DNA of 64,000 bases from Chlorophyllum brunneum (Eukaryota; Basidiomycota; Agaricomycetes; Agaricales; Agaricaceae). A program made the translations under genes and the position numbers. The stretch covers positions 1,984,001-2,048,000 of the forward strand of contig OY756141.1 in the NCBI GenBank assembly GCA_963576785.1. The letters are read 5' to 3'. How positions within the stretch are numbered: the stretch's first letter is position 1; every line of letters starts with the position of its first letter. This document shows positions 1-10,838 of this stretch, one piece after another. The notes under the pieces are model-generated. The model did no database searches. It worked only from the letters and a program-made list of their open reading frames with translations, and was not told the DNA's origin.

Positions 1-795
1 TGGCCGAAATAAGGAGGGCTAGCTCAATGAGTGAAGAAGAACTCTACGCTTTTGCGAAGGATATTCAGGCTCCATTCCATCTGCTCAAGGAAACCGCGAG
101 GCTGAAGCGTCTTCCTGTCGTTAACTTTGCTGCTGGCGGAATCGCTACTCCGGGTAAGTAATCCCACAATCTGTCCCTTCTCGTGCAAGGGGTTCTCGAA
201 ACCGAATGCGCATGACCATGGTTTTTATTTTAGCTGATGCTGCTCTCATGATGCATTTGGGTTGTGACGGAGGTACGTTGTCTTATTTTGGGTTACTCTT
301 CGTTCGCATAATTAATGGATATATACAATCGCTTAGTTTTCGTCGGGTCTGGTATCTTCCATGTCAGTCTCGACGATGTTTCAAAGGAAATAAAATACTG
401 ATCTACTCGGCTTTCCCTCGTTTACAGTCTGGCGACCCCGCTAAACGTGCTCGTGCCATCGTGCAGGCCGTACGTTTCGCGTAATTGACACCATGGGATG
501 GTACTGATTCTCAAGTCTAGGTGACACACTACAACAACCCTAAAATCCTCGCCGAGGTTAATATCAATCTTGCTTGCTGTTTTACCCTCGCGCCTCAAGC
601 TTTGAACTGACGGATGTTTGTGCATTTAGGTGTCGGAGGACATTGGTGCTGCTATGATCGGTTTGACTATGTAAGTTCCGCCTAACTTTCATACTCTCCG
701 CCTATCAGGAACGAGTTCTTATACCGCTCCGCCCTTCTCTCCTTTCTAGTGACAACAAACTCAAGGGTGGGGAGTATGCCAAGCGTGGATGGTAA
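1..795 (+). CDS. PDX1: Pyridoxal 5'-phosphate synthase, PdxS/SNZ subunit (C-terminal part)
   Basis: This is the synthase subunit of the DXP-independent vitamin B6 pathway, which makes PLP from a pentose phosphate, a triose phosphate and ammonia supplied by the PdxT/SNO glutaminase. The gene enters the window already in frame. Exons 1-153, 234-272, 337-362, 427-469, 521-556, 630-670 and 750-795 splice to a chain containing [50 protein letters not shown] and [11 protein letters not shown], and it ends in the family's usual ERGW-like tail (AKRGW). The GVFVGSGIF stretch is part of the phosphate-binding end of the TIM barrel. Roughly the N-terminal 55-60% lies left of the window. Nothing looks broken. 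Confidence 0.95.
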
Positions 796-1041
796 ACACC
801 ATATGCCACACATAGGCTAATAACTTGGGTCCCTAGAAATGTGGTTTTGTTCTCAAGCCGAGATGTGTTGGTAAACAAAAAGCGGGAGGGAGAGTATCTA
901 TATATGAGTCGGGCGTCAGCCGCCCGGGTAGACCCACTGTATATCGCTATCTATTCTCCCTGCAGTATATTGTATGTAAAACGATGGTTTATGTATTTGG
1001 ATGAGCATTCGGGCGGTGGTGGTTGCCAATGGCCGACAAAC

Positions 1042-1576
1042 ATGGATGACGTCATACCGAAGCGGCATCGTTGTTGGCAACCAGGGCGTTCAGAAACCGT
1101 GAGTACCTGAGTTCCCTCTCTCAGCATCCCGCAAAACGCCCGTATCAGCCCGGAACTTCTTGAGATTTCGAGGTATCACTATCGTTTCAGAACCCCATGA
1201 CTCAAAAACAGCCGGAAGACGCGAATAAGGTGTTAAAGGACTTCTTGTCGGTAAGCTCGTCGGATCTTGCCCTCGTACCTGTCCTCAAGTACATACGTGT
1301 GCGGCGCTGTATAGCATGACCCGAAAGCGGGGTATACATTTGACAGTGAGAGAGACAGTCCAGAATCTGAGCTGTGTCGACAGGGAAAGGGATATGAGGA
1401 ATGTATCACCGTGAGTTCTTCCAGCCAGGTCCCCGGCCAAAGAAAGTTAATCCGTGTCGAAATAGCTCAAGATGAGTTCGAAACGGTTATTCGAAGCTAT
1501 GCAGAAGTATGGGTTTTTCTGCGCATTACCCTCCAACCCCGAGAAAACACACATGGAATGTAAACCGTTCCCATAG
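1042..1576 (+). CDS. Small four-exon gene, unknown function (about 107 aa)
   Basis: No single reading frame shows this gene, but four exons join cleanly: 1042-1098, 1191-1250, 1315-1410 and 1466-1576. Each exon is a multiple of three, each intron (92, 64, 55 nt) has GT...AG ends, and the frame is open to TAG at 1574-1576. The product is small, charged and has five cysteines (HRCW, ELCR, EECI, FFCA, MECK); the middle reads EDANKVLKDFLSHDPKAGY. I do not recognise the family; the cysteine spacing is not the twin CX9C of mitochondrial CHCH proteins. The start is uncertain because the same frame is open upstream to about 841. It follows PDX1 in the same direction and converges on the RS-protein gene. 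Confidence 0.55.
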
Positions 1577-1800
1577 TCAGACACCTCGCGTCTCCAGACA
1601 CCACCACTAGTCACACCCCCTGAACAATTGGAATGGTATGGACATTACGGTTGTCAATTCAACTCGTATTGGCGAATGGATTAGAACGGAACGTCTATAA
1701 TACAACCAATTGTAATTGCCAATGATCCCATAGAGAAAGTGTCCCAGCTCTCCCCCAAAAAAATGCACTACATCGTATCTCGCTACCGTTGTGCCCTAGC

Positions 1801-3539
1801 CTAATCGAGGGTTGTCGAGTCCGGTGAGACGCCATCGATACCCAACATCCCAAGCTTAGCTTTCTCCACTTGAGCGTCTGCGATTTTCCGCCTTGCCTCA
1901 GCCATACGTAAATCAATGGTCGCCATGTCCAATTCGTGTAATGCTCGGCGAGTGTTGCGTGATATCTGGTCGTGGTCTTGGTTAAGGTTAACACGGTGGG
2001 ACCGGTACCTGACGGGCTAGGGATATGCTCGTTTGTAAAGAGGGTCTGATGTTGGAAGAAGTAGGACTTACATCAAGTTCCAATTGCGTGACACCATACC
2101 TGCCTTTGGGACCAGGCTGTTGGCTTGCTTTTGCCCATCTGTCGCTTGTCGGGGGTGTGGTTTTCAAGAAATCCAGAGATCGCAGAACAGGAAGGTCACT
2201 TTGTGGGTCTTTGGGTCTGCGATCAGCACGAGGACCAGTAGGATACATGGGTCCCGAAACTGGGATGGGTATGGGAGGAGGTACAGAAGTAGGCATCATA
2301 GAAGGTGTCGAAGAACCGTGATTTCTGGGTGCCTTGGGCGGTGACTTGGACGTTTTTCGCCATTGACTCCCGCGAGGACCCTTGGGTGGCGAATGTGACC
2401 TCCCTCGTGGTTCCATCCTGATGTCCGGTTTTGGCGTTGATGAAGAATGTCTCCCAACAATTTCTGATTTCAGATGAGAGTGTTCGCCTCTGGTTAGGTC
2501 CATTCTCACAGAGTCTTCTCGTAACTCCGGCGTGATAGGATGGTCTGGTGTAGGGTGCATTGGGTGATCCTGGGGATGGAAGATGATCGGTGTCTGGGGT
2601 TTGAGAGTTTCCGTTTTGACTGTAGGTATTTCTGTGACTTTGGGCGCAACGGCTACAAATTCATCGTCTAGCGTCGAAGTACTAGCGAGAGGAGGTGCAC
2701 TGTCTGTTCTTTTGGGTGACAGTGGCCGAGAAGCAACGACTGGGGAAGGGTTCTTCTCCTTGGTGCTCGGTGGTGGAGTTTTATTATGGTGATGAGAAGC
2801 ACGGCGAGGCGAACGGGAACGAGAACATGAACGTGAACGAGCGTAAGATCTAGAGCGTGCTCGTGGTGTGCGTGGACTATCTGATATGGAGTGGTTGCCA
2901 AGTTTAAGTCGTTTGGTAGGTGGAAGTGGACTGCGGCTTCTGGAAGACACCCGTGCACGAGGGCGAGGTGAGTACGGTCGTCGGCGTGGCGACCTTGTGG
3001 GCGAACGGGACCTTCGAGGTGACCCTGAAGGAGAGTATCGCCGTGGTAGTGGTGAGCGCGAACGGCGACGGAAAGGTGATCTTGACCGTGGTGACCTTGA
3101 TCTACGGTAAGCTGAGTCTTGAAAAGAGAAAAGTTGAGTGTTTGTTGCCAATGCAATGATGGGATGGAGACACACCATACCGTCGTGGCCTGAATCTGTC
3201 GTCGTCGTGTGTGCGGTCATAGGGCCTGGAGTCTCGACGGTCGTCTCGCCAATCACGGCGCGGATCGCGACGTCGATCTCGATCCCTGTCTCTGGGCCTG
3301 TCGCGCTCCCAGTCTCTAAGAGGGGGTCGGCGAGAGTCGTAGGGAGCTATGTAGGTGTCTCGCTCTGGTCTTGAGCGGGACCTGTCGGAGTCAGAGAAAC
3401 GTTCTGTGCGGTGGTGTGGCTGGGAAGGAGGAGGGGGGGAGAGGGGAGGAGCCATTGGGCGGGCAGTGGGGACGCCGTCGCGAGAGGGTCTGTGGTCGTG
3501 GGTGAGAGGAGACTCTGGCTTGGGAGGGAGGCTGGCCAT
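1801..3539 (-). CDS. RS-repeat (SR-like) protein, 522 aa
   Basis: Three exons (3539-3181, 3101-2100, 2008-1801) give 522 residues. The N-terminal third is proline-rich, then rich in RD/DR dipeptides (for example DRDRDRRRDPRRDWRDDRRD). A long RS/RSP region follows (SRSRSPRR, RSPLPRRYSPSGSPRRSRSP), then a low-complexity S/P/K region. The C-terminal exon encodes a short, charged, probably coiled-coil segment (RRALHELDMATIDLRMAEAR, then KIADAQVEKAKLGML). Such domains are typical of nuclear splicing cofactors; no RRM is visible. The last intron was placed by phase: the donor at 2099 and acceptor at 2009 keep the frame into the coiled coil. It is transcribed head to head with cyclin L, 41 bp apart. 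The function is inferred from composition only. Confidence 0.8.
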
Positions 3540-3580
3540 GTGGTGGAGAAGAGGCGGGGGTTGTTTGGCAGGTAAACAAG

Positions 3581-4569
3581 ATGCGCGCCTTGCACCCTCT
3601 CGCATCGCTGCCCCAGATACACGCCCCGCCCTCCCTCCACGACGCCATCCCCACCCACCTCGAGCTCGACCTGCGCGCCCATGGCTGCAAGCTCATCCAC
3701 CAGGCAGGTCTCCTCCTCGCCCAGTCCGTCTCGCCCCCTCTTCTGTCACATCACCCTCACCTCTTGCCAGGAAACAGGTCGCAGTCGCTGCTGCCCAGAT
3801 TCTCTTCCAGAGGTTCTGGTACGTCAGCTCTATGAAGCACTTTGGCGTAGCCGTCCGTCTTTCCTCGTCCACCGTTCCCAGCCTTGCCTGACATCATCCA
3901 GGACATTGGAATGGGTGCCCTCTACCTTGCTTCCAAGCTCGAGGAGTGTCCCATCCGCATGCGTGATCTAATCAACGTCTACGACGTCTTGCTCCAACGG
4001 GCTGCGCACGCAATCGGACCAAAGGCTGATACACCATTCAAACACTATCCTATGTCATACTTTGGTACCACGTTCTATGACCTCAAAGAGGCCCTCGTCG
4101 TCGCCGAGATGCAGATCCTGAAACGACTTGGGTTCAACGTGCATGTCATCCTGCCGTATGGCACGCTGATAAACTACCTCCAAGTCCTTGGACTCGTCAA
4201 ACACGGGAGCGCATGCACCAAGGCATGGGGGTATCTCAACGATGCGTAGGTGACACTTGTCCCTGCAAGCTGTTTCCTGACTGGGAGAGCAGGTTTCAAA
4301 CACCGGTGTACGCGCTCTACCAAATACCAACGATCGTCTGTGCAGCCATCCTCCTCACGCTGCGCCACCTGAATATATCTCTTCCGTCCGAGCCTCCGAA
4401 CTGCTGGTGGGAGCTCTTTGATGCGTCGTGGGAGGACATGTGGAGTGTGTGCGGGTACATCATGCGGCTGTACCGAGACCGCCCCGAGGAGGAGCGGAAG
4501 CAGGTGTTGGGGCTGATGTCGAAAAAGGATGTGCGGCGGTGGGTAGAGGAGCACCAAGTAGATACGTAG
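3581..4569 (+). CDS. Cyclin L-type cyclin
   Basis: Cyclin L partners CDK10/11-type kinases that act on transcription and pre-mRNA splicing. The first cyclin box reads HGCKLIHQAG, VAVAAAQILFQRFWYVSSMK, DIGMGALYLASKLEECP, RMRDLINVYDVLLQR; the second runs from VVAEMQILKRLGFNVHV through QIPTIVCAAILLTLRHL to the end. Introns lie at 3724-3770, around 3856-3900 (exact donor ambiguous by two codons) and about 4246-4290. The protein ends right after the second cyclin box (VEEHQVDT), so it lacks the C-terminal RS domain of animal cyclin L. Its 5' end lies 41 bp from that of the RS-repeat gene, and SRP receptor alpha begins 42 bp downstream. Confidence 0.9.
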
Positions 4570-4611
4570 ATCACGTGAACTCGCCCCCAACATAGGTTGT
4601 CTCCGGCCACC

Positions 4612-7600
4612 ATGCTCGACCACTGCTCGATATCGCACAAAGGTACCTGTCCCTCTCTCCCCCGTCCTCCACAGCCCTGACCCCTCCAGGTGGCCTCGTC
4701 CTCTGGTCGCGCTCCTTCACCCCCGACGCTGCCCACCTCGCTTCCTCACCCGCCTCTCCCCTCAACTCTCTCATCCGCGAAGCTCTCATTGAGGGCCGCA
4801 CAACCCAAGACAGGTACGAAAAAGATGGCTATGCAGTCAAGTGGACGTTTGTCAACGACCTTGAACTCATATTTGTTGTGCGCACTATCCACCGCGAATA
4901 AAATCACTTTATTAACCACCCCTGATTAGGTTGCCTACCAGCGCATCCTCCAGCTCACATACGTGGATGAACTTTTGCTTGCTCTCAAGACCTTGTTTGT
5001 CAAATACTACGAGCCCATCCTCGCTGCCTTTGTCGCTTCCCTCCATGCCCTCAACTCTGCCAAGGCTGCTGCTCTCGAGCCCACGACCTGGAATCTCGCT
5101 CAAGCATTCGAAAAATGGGACATCATTTTCGACACCGTTTTGCGTGGCTTGGAAGACAAGGTCTCTCTCGCTTCCCTGCGGGGTTTCCAATGTAACTAAT
5201 TCTCGATGTTCTCAGGACCGCCGATCGCGTGGCCGGGCCACCATTCGCTCGGCACCAATGCCTCTCGATACTCCCCCTTCTGATGACCAGAACACTGGTA
5301 GGTGTTTTCTTAGCCAGCTTGTGCGACAGTCATCTCATAACTTTTAGAACCTACCGTGGACGTGGATGTTCCCAAGGACGAACAAACAATAGCCAGAAAT
5401 CTCGAAGCCCTCAAGAGCAGGTTACGCGCCCGAGGCGGCAGGCGCGGAGGGAGGGGAGGAAGACAGGAGGGATGGGGAGGGCGAGAGAGCCAGTCCAATT
5501 CCGAGTGCGTCTTCCCATTAAGCCGTGCCTACCGATCTGTTGACGGATTTCTAGCTCCGAGACCCCGACAAAGCGTAAGACCAAAGCCAAGGCCAAGCGT
5601 ACGTGGGGCGATGCTCAGCCGACCGAAAGGGACATGGACGCCTTGGATTATAGCACCGACAAGCCCAGTGATGGTGTTAATTCGGATGTCACCATTACTG
5701 AGGATCTCCAGGCTCTTGTTGACAAATCGTCTCTTGGTTCGAGGAACCAAGACGGACTGTACGAAGTCAAGGACTGGGAGTTCTCCAAGGGCCATGGCGC
5801 GGCTATACTCGCTGATGTTATCAAGCCATTGGATAAGAGCCCTTCAAGCTCGAGCTTGGGAACGTTTGGATCATTGATCGCAAGGCTGACTGGGTCAAAG
5901 GTTCTCACTGAGGCCGACCTTCAGCCAGTCCTTGAGGGCATGAAGCAGCATCTGATGCAGAAGAACGTCGCGAAGGAGATTTCTGAGAAGGTTTGCGAGG
6001 GTGTTGGCGAAAGTCTGGTTGGTAAAAAGGTCGGCGGATTCGAAAGTAATTTTCTTCCTACCCCTTCGTTACAGAACAGATCATGCTAACAACTGGGATC
6101 GTTCCTGATAGCCACGACTACCGCAGTTCGAAAGGCACTTTCGACCTCCATCACGCGAATTCTGACGCCCAAGACCTCAACTGACCTCCTTCTCTCGATA
6201 CGCACCAAGCTCTCGTCACCTCTCCCCTCCACACAACAACGCATGCCCTATAGCATCACGTTTGTGGGGGTCAACGGCGTTGGCAAGAGCACAAATCTTT
6301 CCAAAGTCTGCTTCTGGTTGATTCAGAACGGGCTCCGGGTTTTGATCGCTGCTTGTGATACCTTCCGGTCTGTCCGAACTACCTTCACAAAGTATCCCAG
6401 GACTAATTCAATACCTTTGTTAGGAGTGGAGCAGTCGAACAGCTACGCGTTCACGTCAAGAATCTTAGTATGCTCGGCATGAATGGCACAACCGACAGTA
6501 AAGGCCGGGTGGAGTTGTATGAGAAAGGATACGGCAAGGACGCGGCTGGAATCGCTAAAGAAGCTATCACATATGGTACGTTCTATCTACCCTACACCGC
6601 GCCACCTCTCCTGCTTTTTCGTGGGTCGCTCACTTGGCGTAACCTTAACAACACTATATATAGCCAGAGACAACGACTTTGATGTCGTTTTAATTGATAC
6701 TGCAGGACGTATGCAGGATAATGAGGTGTGTCATGAACAATCTCGTGTTTGTCATGCAACGTGCGCTAAACACGAACATCACTTTCCCATCATTGTGTCC
6801 TCTTGTTCTTTTTTTTTTTTCATTTACACTTCATTCCGAATCAATGATCAAACGTATCAAGCCGTTGATGCGGGCGCTTGCCAAGGTGAGAACCCAAACC
6901 TCTGGACGTGTGATGTGAACCCTCCATCGCTAATCATAACCTTAACTCTTCCCGCGCTTGGGGCCTTGCCCGCCATCCGACAATCGTTGTGCAACTGATT
7001 ACAAGTTGGTTGCGGCGAACAACCCTGATAAGATTATATTCGTTGGCGAGGCATTGGTAGGAAATGAAGCTGTTGACCAGCTGACCAAGTTTGATCGCGC
7101 GTTGCGGGATTTCTCTTCTGCCTCGGGTGTGGGTAAGGAACGCGGTATTGATGGGATGCTTGTGACTAAATGGGATACGGTTGATGACAAGGTCAGATCT
7201 TTTTTTTTTTTTTCTTCCCTGTCCCCGTTCCTTTTCAAGAAATTTGACCTCGTTCAACATGGTTGACACAGGGGTCACGGTATCATCGGTGCATATACTT
7301 CCCTGCATGAATCCTTGTCATTGTTCGGGTCCGCCCCGTTGTTTCGGGAACTTGAGCTTGCCTCTCACTTTCCCCCAAAGCATTAACTGATACTTCCGAT
7401 TTGCAGGTGGGGGCCGCACTTTCCATGACATATGTCACCGGACAACCCATCATTTTCGTTGGTTGCGGACAGGTACGTGCCGCTTTTTTTTTGATGTCGC
7501 GATGACAGGATTTGGAGCTCATACTGATGATTTTACTTTCTATCTATCAATATCTGTCACACATGATTCTCTGGTCTCGCTTGTGCGGTTTTTACCAGAC

Positions 7601-7661
7601 GTACACGGATCTGCGACAGCTGAGGGTCGCGAATGTGGTTCAGGCTATCTTGAGTGACTAG
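4612..7661 (+). CDS. SRP101: Signal recognition particle receptor subunit alpha
   Basis: This GTPase of the ER-bound SRP receptor docks ribosome-SRP complexes during co-translational secretion. An N-terminal SRX longin-type domain (LVLWSRSF, VDELLLALKTLF) binds the beta subunit. A charged linker rich in RGGRRGGRGG follows, then the NG domain. G motifs are intact: GVNGVGKST (G1), DTFRSGAVEQL (G2), DTAGRMQDNE (G3), TKWDTVDDKVGAA (G4), GCGQTYTDLR (closing loop). The start ATG at 4612 is followed by an intron after KHK-like HKG. A 24-nt exon (6862-6885, PLMRALAK) sits between introns with long T tracts. The stop is TAG at 7659-7661. Length and domain order are normal for the family. Confidence 0.95.
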
Positions 7662-8268
7662 GCGACTAGTTGTACGGTTGCTAGTGCTCGTTACTATACC
7701 GTTATTTTTGTATGGGTTGCAAGGACACTAATATTATCAAAAAGATACTTGATTGGCGAGCAAAATATGATTCCGGTCTACAGAGTTCAGAGGGTTGTCC
7801 ATTGTTGCGCCAAGCGGGTGTACAAATACTTTCTCCAGGAATCGAGTTATGCGCGTCTGTACAACATTCGCTACAAAAACGATGTCAATAGAAAAGAACT
7901 AAGCCAACGTAAAGCAGTAACCGGAGTGAGGGTGAAAAAAAGAAAGCAACACTTGAAACCAAGAAATCCACAGCAGCTCATCAAGATTGCATACATAAAA
8001 CAAAAGTAACGAGCAAGTTACAGATAAAGATGAATAATAGGCCAAGGCCAGGAAGAGAATAAGAGAAATAAAGGGACAAATCTTTACAATGTTCGTGAGG
8101 GAACCAAATGAGGGCGATGAGGGGTATATGTGCTTCTCAATAAATTGAGTTAAATACCATAAAAAGACACGCGGTGGGGTCGATGTATAAACATATCAAC
8201 AGCGTGGCGCTCCCGTACAAGAGATGAACGTGGAAAAGGGTGTATGGATGAAAGGGATGTTATTCACT
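7662..8268. other. Intergenic, convergent 3' ends
   Basis: This A+T-richer stretch lies between the 3' ends of SRP receptor alpha and the surface-protein gene. An 86-codon frame on the + strand (7749-8009) is lysine/tyrosine-rich and resembles nothing known; I take it as untranslated sequence. Confidence 0.6.
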
Positions 8269-9512
8269 CTACTGCGGTTGAGGCTGAGGTGGCCGTGGTG
8301 GGAACTGGAATGTGCCTGTGCCGAAGGGTATACGGCGGCCATTGGGTGTGGTAGGCGTGCCTGGTGTTGAACCGGGTGTGGGTACGGTAGGCGGGGTAGT
8401 TATACGTGGAGGCGTGCTGTAGAGTACTTCAGGTTGCGGTGGCGGAGGTGGCAATGGTTGAGCAAAAGTCTCATCTCTGAATTGGTCTGTGCGAGGCCCC
8501 TTTTCAGAGAGTATACCGTCACCCGAATCCGTGCTGAGAGGCTTGAATTTGGCATTGCCCGCACCACCTTTGCCTGCACCGCCGTAGTTGCCACCGAATA
8601 ATCCGGTTTTTTCGCTGCTGTTTGTAGCGGCACCAAAGCCCGCCCGTGCGAATGGATACGCGGACGGATTGGAAAGAAATTCGGCTGAAGGTGGGAGACG
8701 ATTTTTGCGGCGGCGACGTTTGTAAACGATCCATGCTCCAAAAATGAGGAAGAGGAAGAGGATAGCGCCAACTACACCACCTGCAATCGCACCGCGGTTG
8801 CCATGGTGGGACAAAGTAGCTTCTGAGCTGGATTTAGCGGAAGAGTTGGGAGAGAAAGGTACGCCAGAGCCGACGGGGGCACTATGAACGATAATGGTGG
8901 CGCTGACGAGAGGGGTGCTACCTGACGGGCCCGCAGTGCTAGTGACTGAATGAGAGGCTGCAGACCCAGGTTCACCTGCAGGAAGTCATTTTTCTGATGT
9001 GTTATAGAAAGAATGGTCAACGTACTCTCGGCATTAGCTGGAGTATCGCCTGGCGTCGGTTCGCTTCCATTGCTCGAGCTGGTGTTTGATTCGGTGCCGC
9101 CGCTGGTAGAAGAACCTCCGTTTGGAGTTTGAGGGCTTGGATCATTGGAAGGGGTAGGACGGCCGTCTCCGTTGACGTTGGCTGGGTGGGTCACTCCAGT
9201 ACTACTCCCTTCATTAGAGTGTCCATCTTCGGCATTTCCTGCGTCCTTATCACCTCCATCCTTGTCTCCATCCTTGTCTCCATTATTGCCGCCTTCAGGC
9301 GGGTGCCCTCCGCCACTACCATGGCTGTTCCCATTGCCATGACCATCTCCGCCCCCTGCTACATGGCTGTTGTTGTGGTCAAGTGCATTTGCGAGTTTTT
9401 GCGGAATGGGGCCGAGTTTACCGTCTTTGGCGTCGTCCAAGACTTGGCCGAGGCCCTTGGATCTTTTGGAGTGCCTCCGCATCGAGCGGTGCCGAGAGGC
9501 TGAGGTGGACAT
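8269..9512 (-). CDS. Single-pass cell-surface protein with Mid2/Axl2-type membrane segment
   Basis: Two exons (9512 to about 9027, and about 8977 to 8269) encode a long Ser/Thr/Gly/Asn/Asp-rich ectodomain with repeats of GDKDGDKDG type. One transmembrane helix (AIAGGVVGAILFLFLIFGAW) follows, then an arginine/lysine stop-transfer (YKRRRRKNR) and a proline-rich cytoplasmic tail. This layout matches fungal wall-stress-sensor-like proteins with the SKG6/Axl2 transmembrane domain. The first in-frame ATG is at 9512, which leaves no signal peptide. The same frame continues upstream as a hydrophobic leader (SFLFTTLLLTLVALYF) without an ATG; an ATG at 9580 is one base out of frame (see findings). It is divergent from GLO2 and shares a promoter of about 130 bp. 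Confidence 0.75.
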
Positions 9513-9641
9513 GGGTGAGGAGAAGTAAAGAGCGACGAGAGTCAAAAGGAGAGTGGTGAATAGAAAAGAGGAGGGGGCATGAGAGAGAGAGGGAGGCGAG
9601 GTGGGAAGTCGACTGTTGCCATCTCCTTCCCCATTAGGCCC

Positions 9642-10664
9642 ATGTTTCTCCGCACATCACCCCGCGCCTTGGCCTCCGCAATGAGGGTCCTCCCTGTCCC
9701 CGTCCGCGACGACAACTATGCCTACCTCCTCATAGACACCGCCTCAAACAATGCAGCTGCCATCGACCCGTACGACGTCTCCAAGGTCGCTGCTGCTGCC
9801 CGGGCACTCGGCGTCTCCATTGTCGGCGCTCTCACCACCCACCACCACTTTGACCACAGTGGCGGAAACAACGTACGTACGATCCACGACCCGTCTTTCC
9901 CCTTCTGAATAGCAGCCAGGAATTCGTAGGTTCTCTGTTTCATATCCCCAACCCCTGTCTGAACTACCTAGGGCAAGAAATACCCAGGCACACCCATCTA
10001 TGGCGGAAGCCAACGAGTGGAGAACGTCTCCAACATCGTCAAAGACAAGGACGAGTTCAAGATCGGTGACAACATCCTCGTCAGGTAAATCCTGGCCGTC
10101 CGATTGCCCGCAAAACATGAATTAATAACCCACTATCCTCCAGGTGCCTGGCCACACCGTGCCACACCCAGGATTCAATCTGCTACTACGCAACCGACTC
10201 CCAAGATGCTTCCCATCCAGGAGGCGTCTTCACTGGCGACACCCTCTTTATCGCCGGTTGCGGCCGTTTCTTCGAAGGCTCTGCGGATCAAATGAACCAC
10301 GCTCTCGGGTATATTGGCTCCCTCCCCGACAAGACCATCATATACAACGGCCACGAATACACTGCCAGCAATTTGGCCTTTGGAAATTTCATAGAGCCGA
10401 CCAGTGCTGGCATGGCTCGCCTCTCGGAACTGGTCAAGGCCAACGACGTTACTACTGGTAAGACTACTGTTGGTGACGAAAAAGACTGGAATGTCTTTAT
10501 GCGTCTCAAGTCACCAGACGTCAGGCAGGTCCATCGTGACACACATTACCGCTGATGTTAATCGTTGTTCCCAGAGCGAAAGCGAACGCAGGACCGGATT
10601 CCCCGGATTCCGAGGTTATGAGCTCGCTGAGAGACCAGAAGAATCGTTTCAGAGGGTGAATTAA
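9642..10664 (+). CDS. GLO2: Hydroxyacylglutathione hydrolase (glyoxalase II)
   Basis: The enzyme hydrolyses S-D-lactoylglutathione to D-lactate and glutathione, the second step of methylglyoxal detoxification. The metallo-beta-lactamase metal motif THHHFDH is present (about residues 66-72), with the further ligands in PCHTQDS, GDTLF and GHEYT. Exons are 9642-9872, 9972-10084, 10144 to about 10527, and about 10573-10664. The C-terminal substrate-binding part includes DEKDWNVFMRLKSPDVR. The first 15 residues (MFLRTSPRALASAMR) lack acids and carry arginines, so a mitochondrial presequence is possible; an internal Met at residue 14 could give a cytosolic form. Both are inference. Confidence 0.93.
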
Positions 10665-10838
10665 GCCTTTGGGTAATTATGATATGCCAATTTCTTCACA
10701 CTGACACTGTGGTAGACCACTGCCGCGACTATGATAATAAGGCTGTATTAGACCTGACAAGAATCCGAAATATAAGAACATGAGTGGTAGCGACAACAGA
10801 CTCCTTCCCCTTCCCGTCTAACCAGAAAGACTTCATGT

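Noticed and set aside
910..926. GC-rich hairpin (CGGGCG-tcagc-CGCCCG) after PDX1
   Set aside because: Rho-independent-type terminators are not expected in a fungal nuclear genome; six-base arms occur by chance.
2025..3159. Several + strand frames of 70-98 codons over the RS-protein gene
   Set aside because: They are the complement of RS/RD repeats; the minus-strand exons give a coherent protein with matching splice phases.
7749..8009. 86-codon + strand frame after SRP receptor alpha
   Set aside because: A-rich 3' region; lysine runs arise from the base composition.
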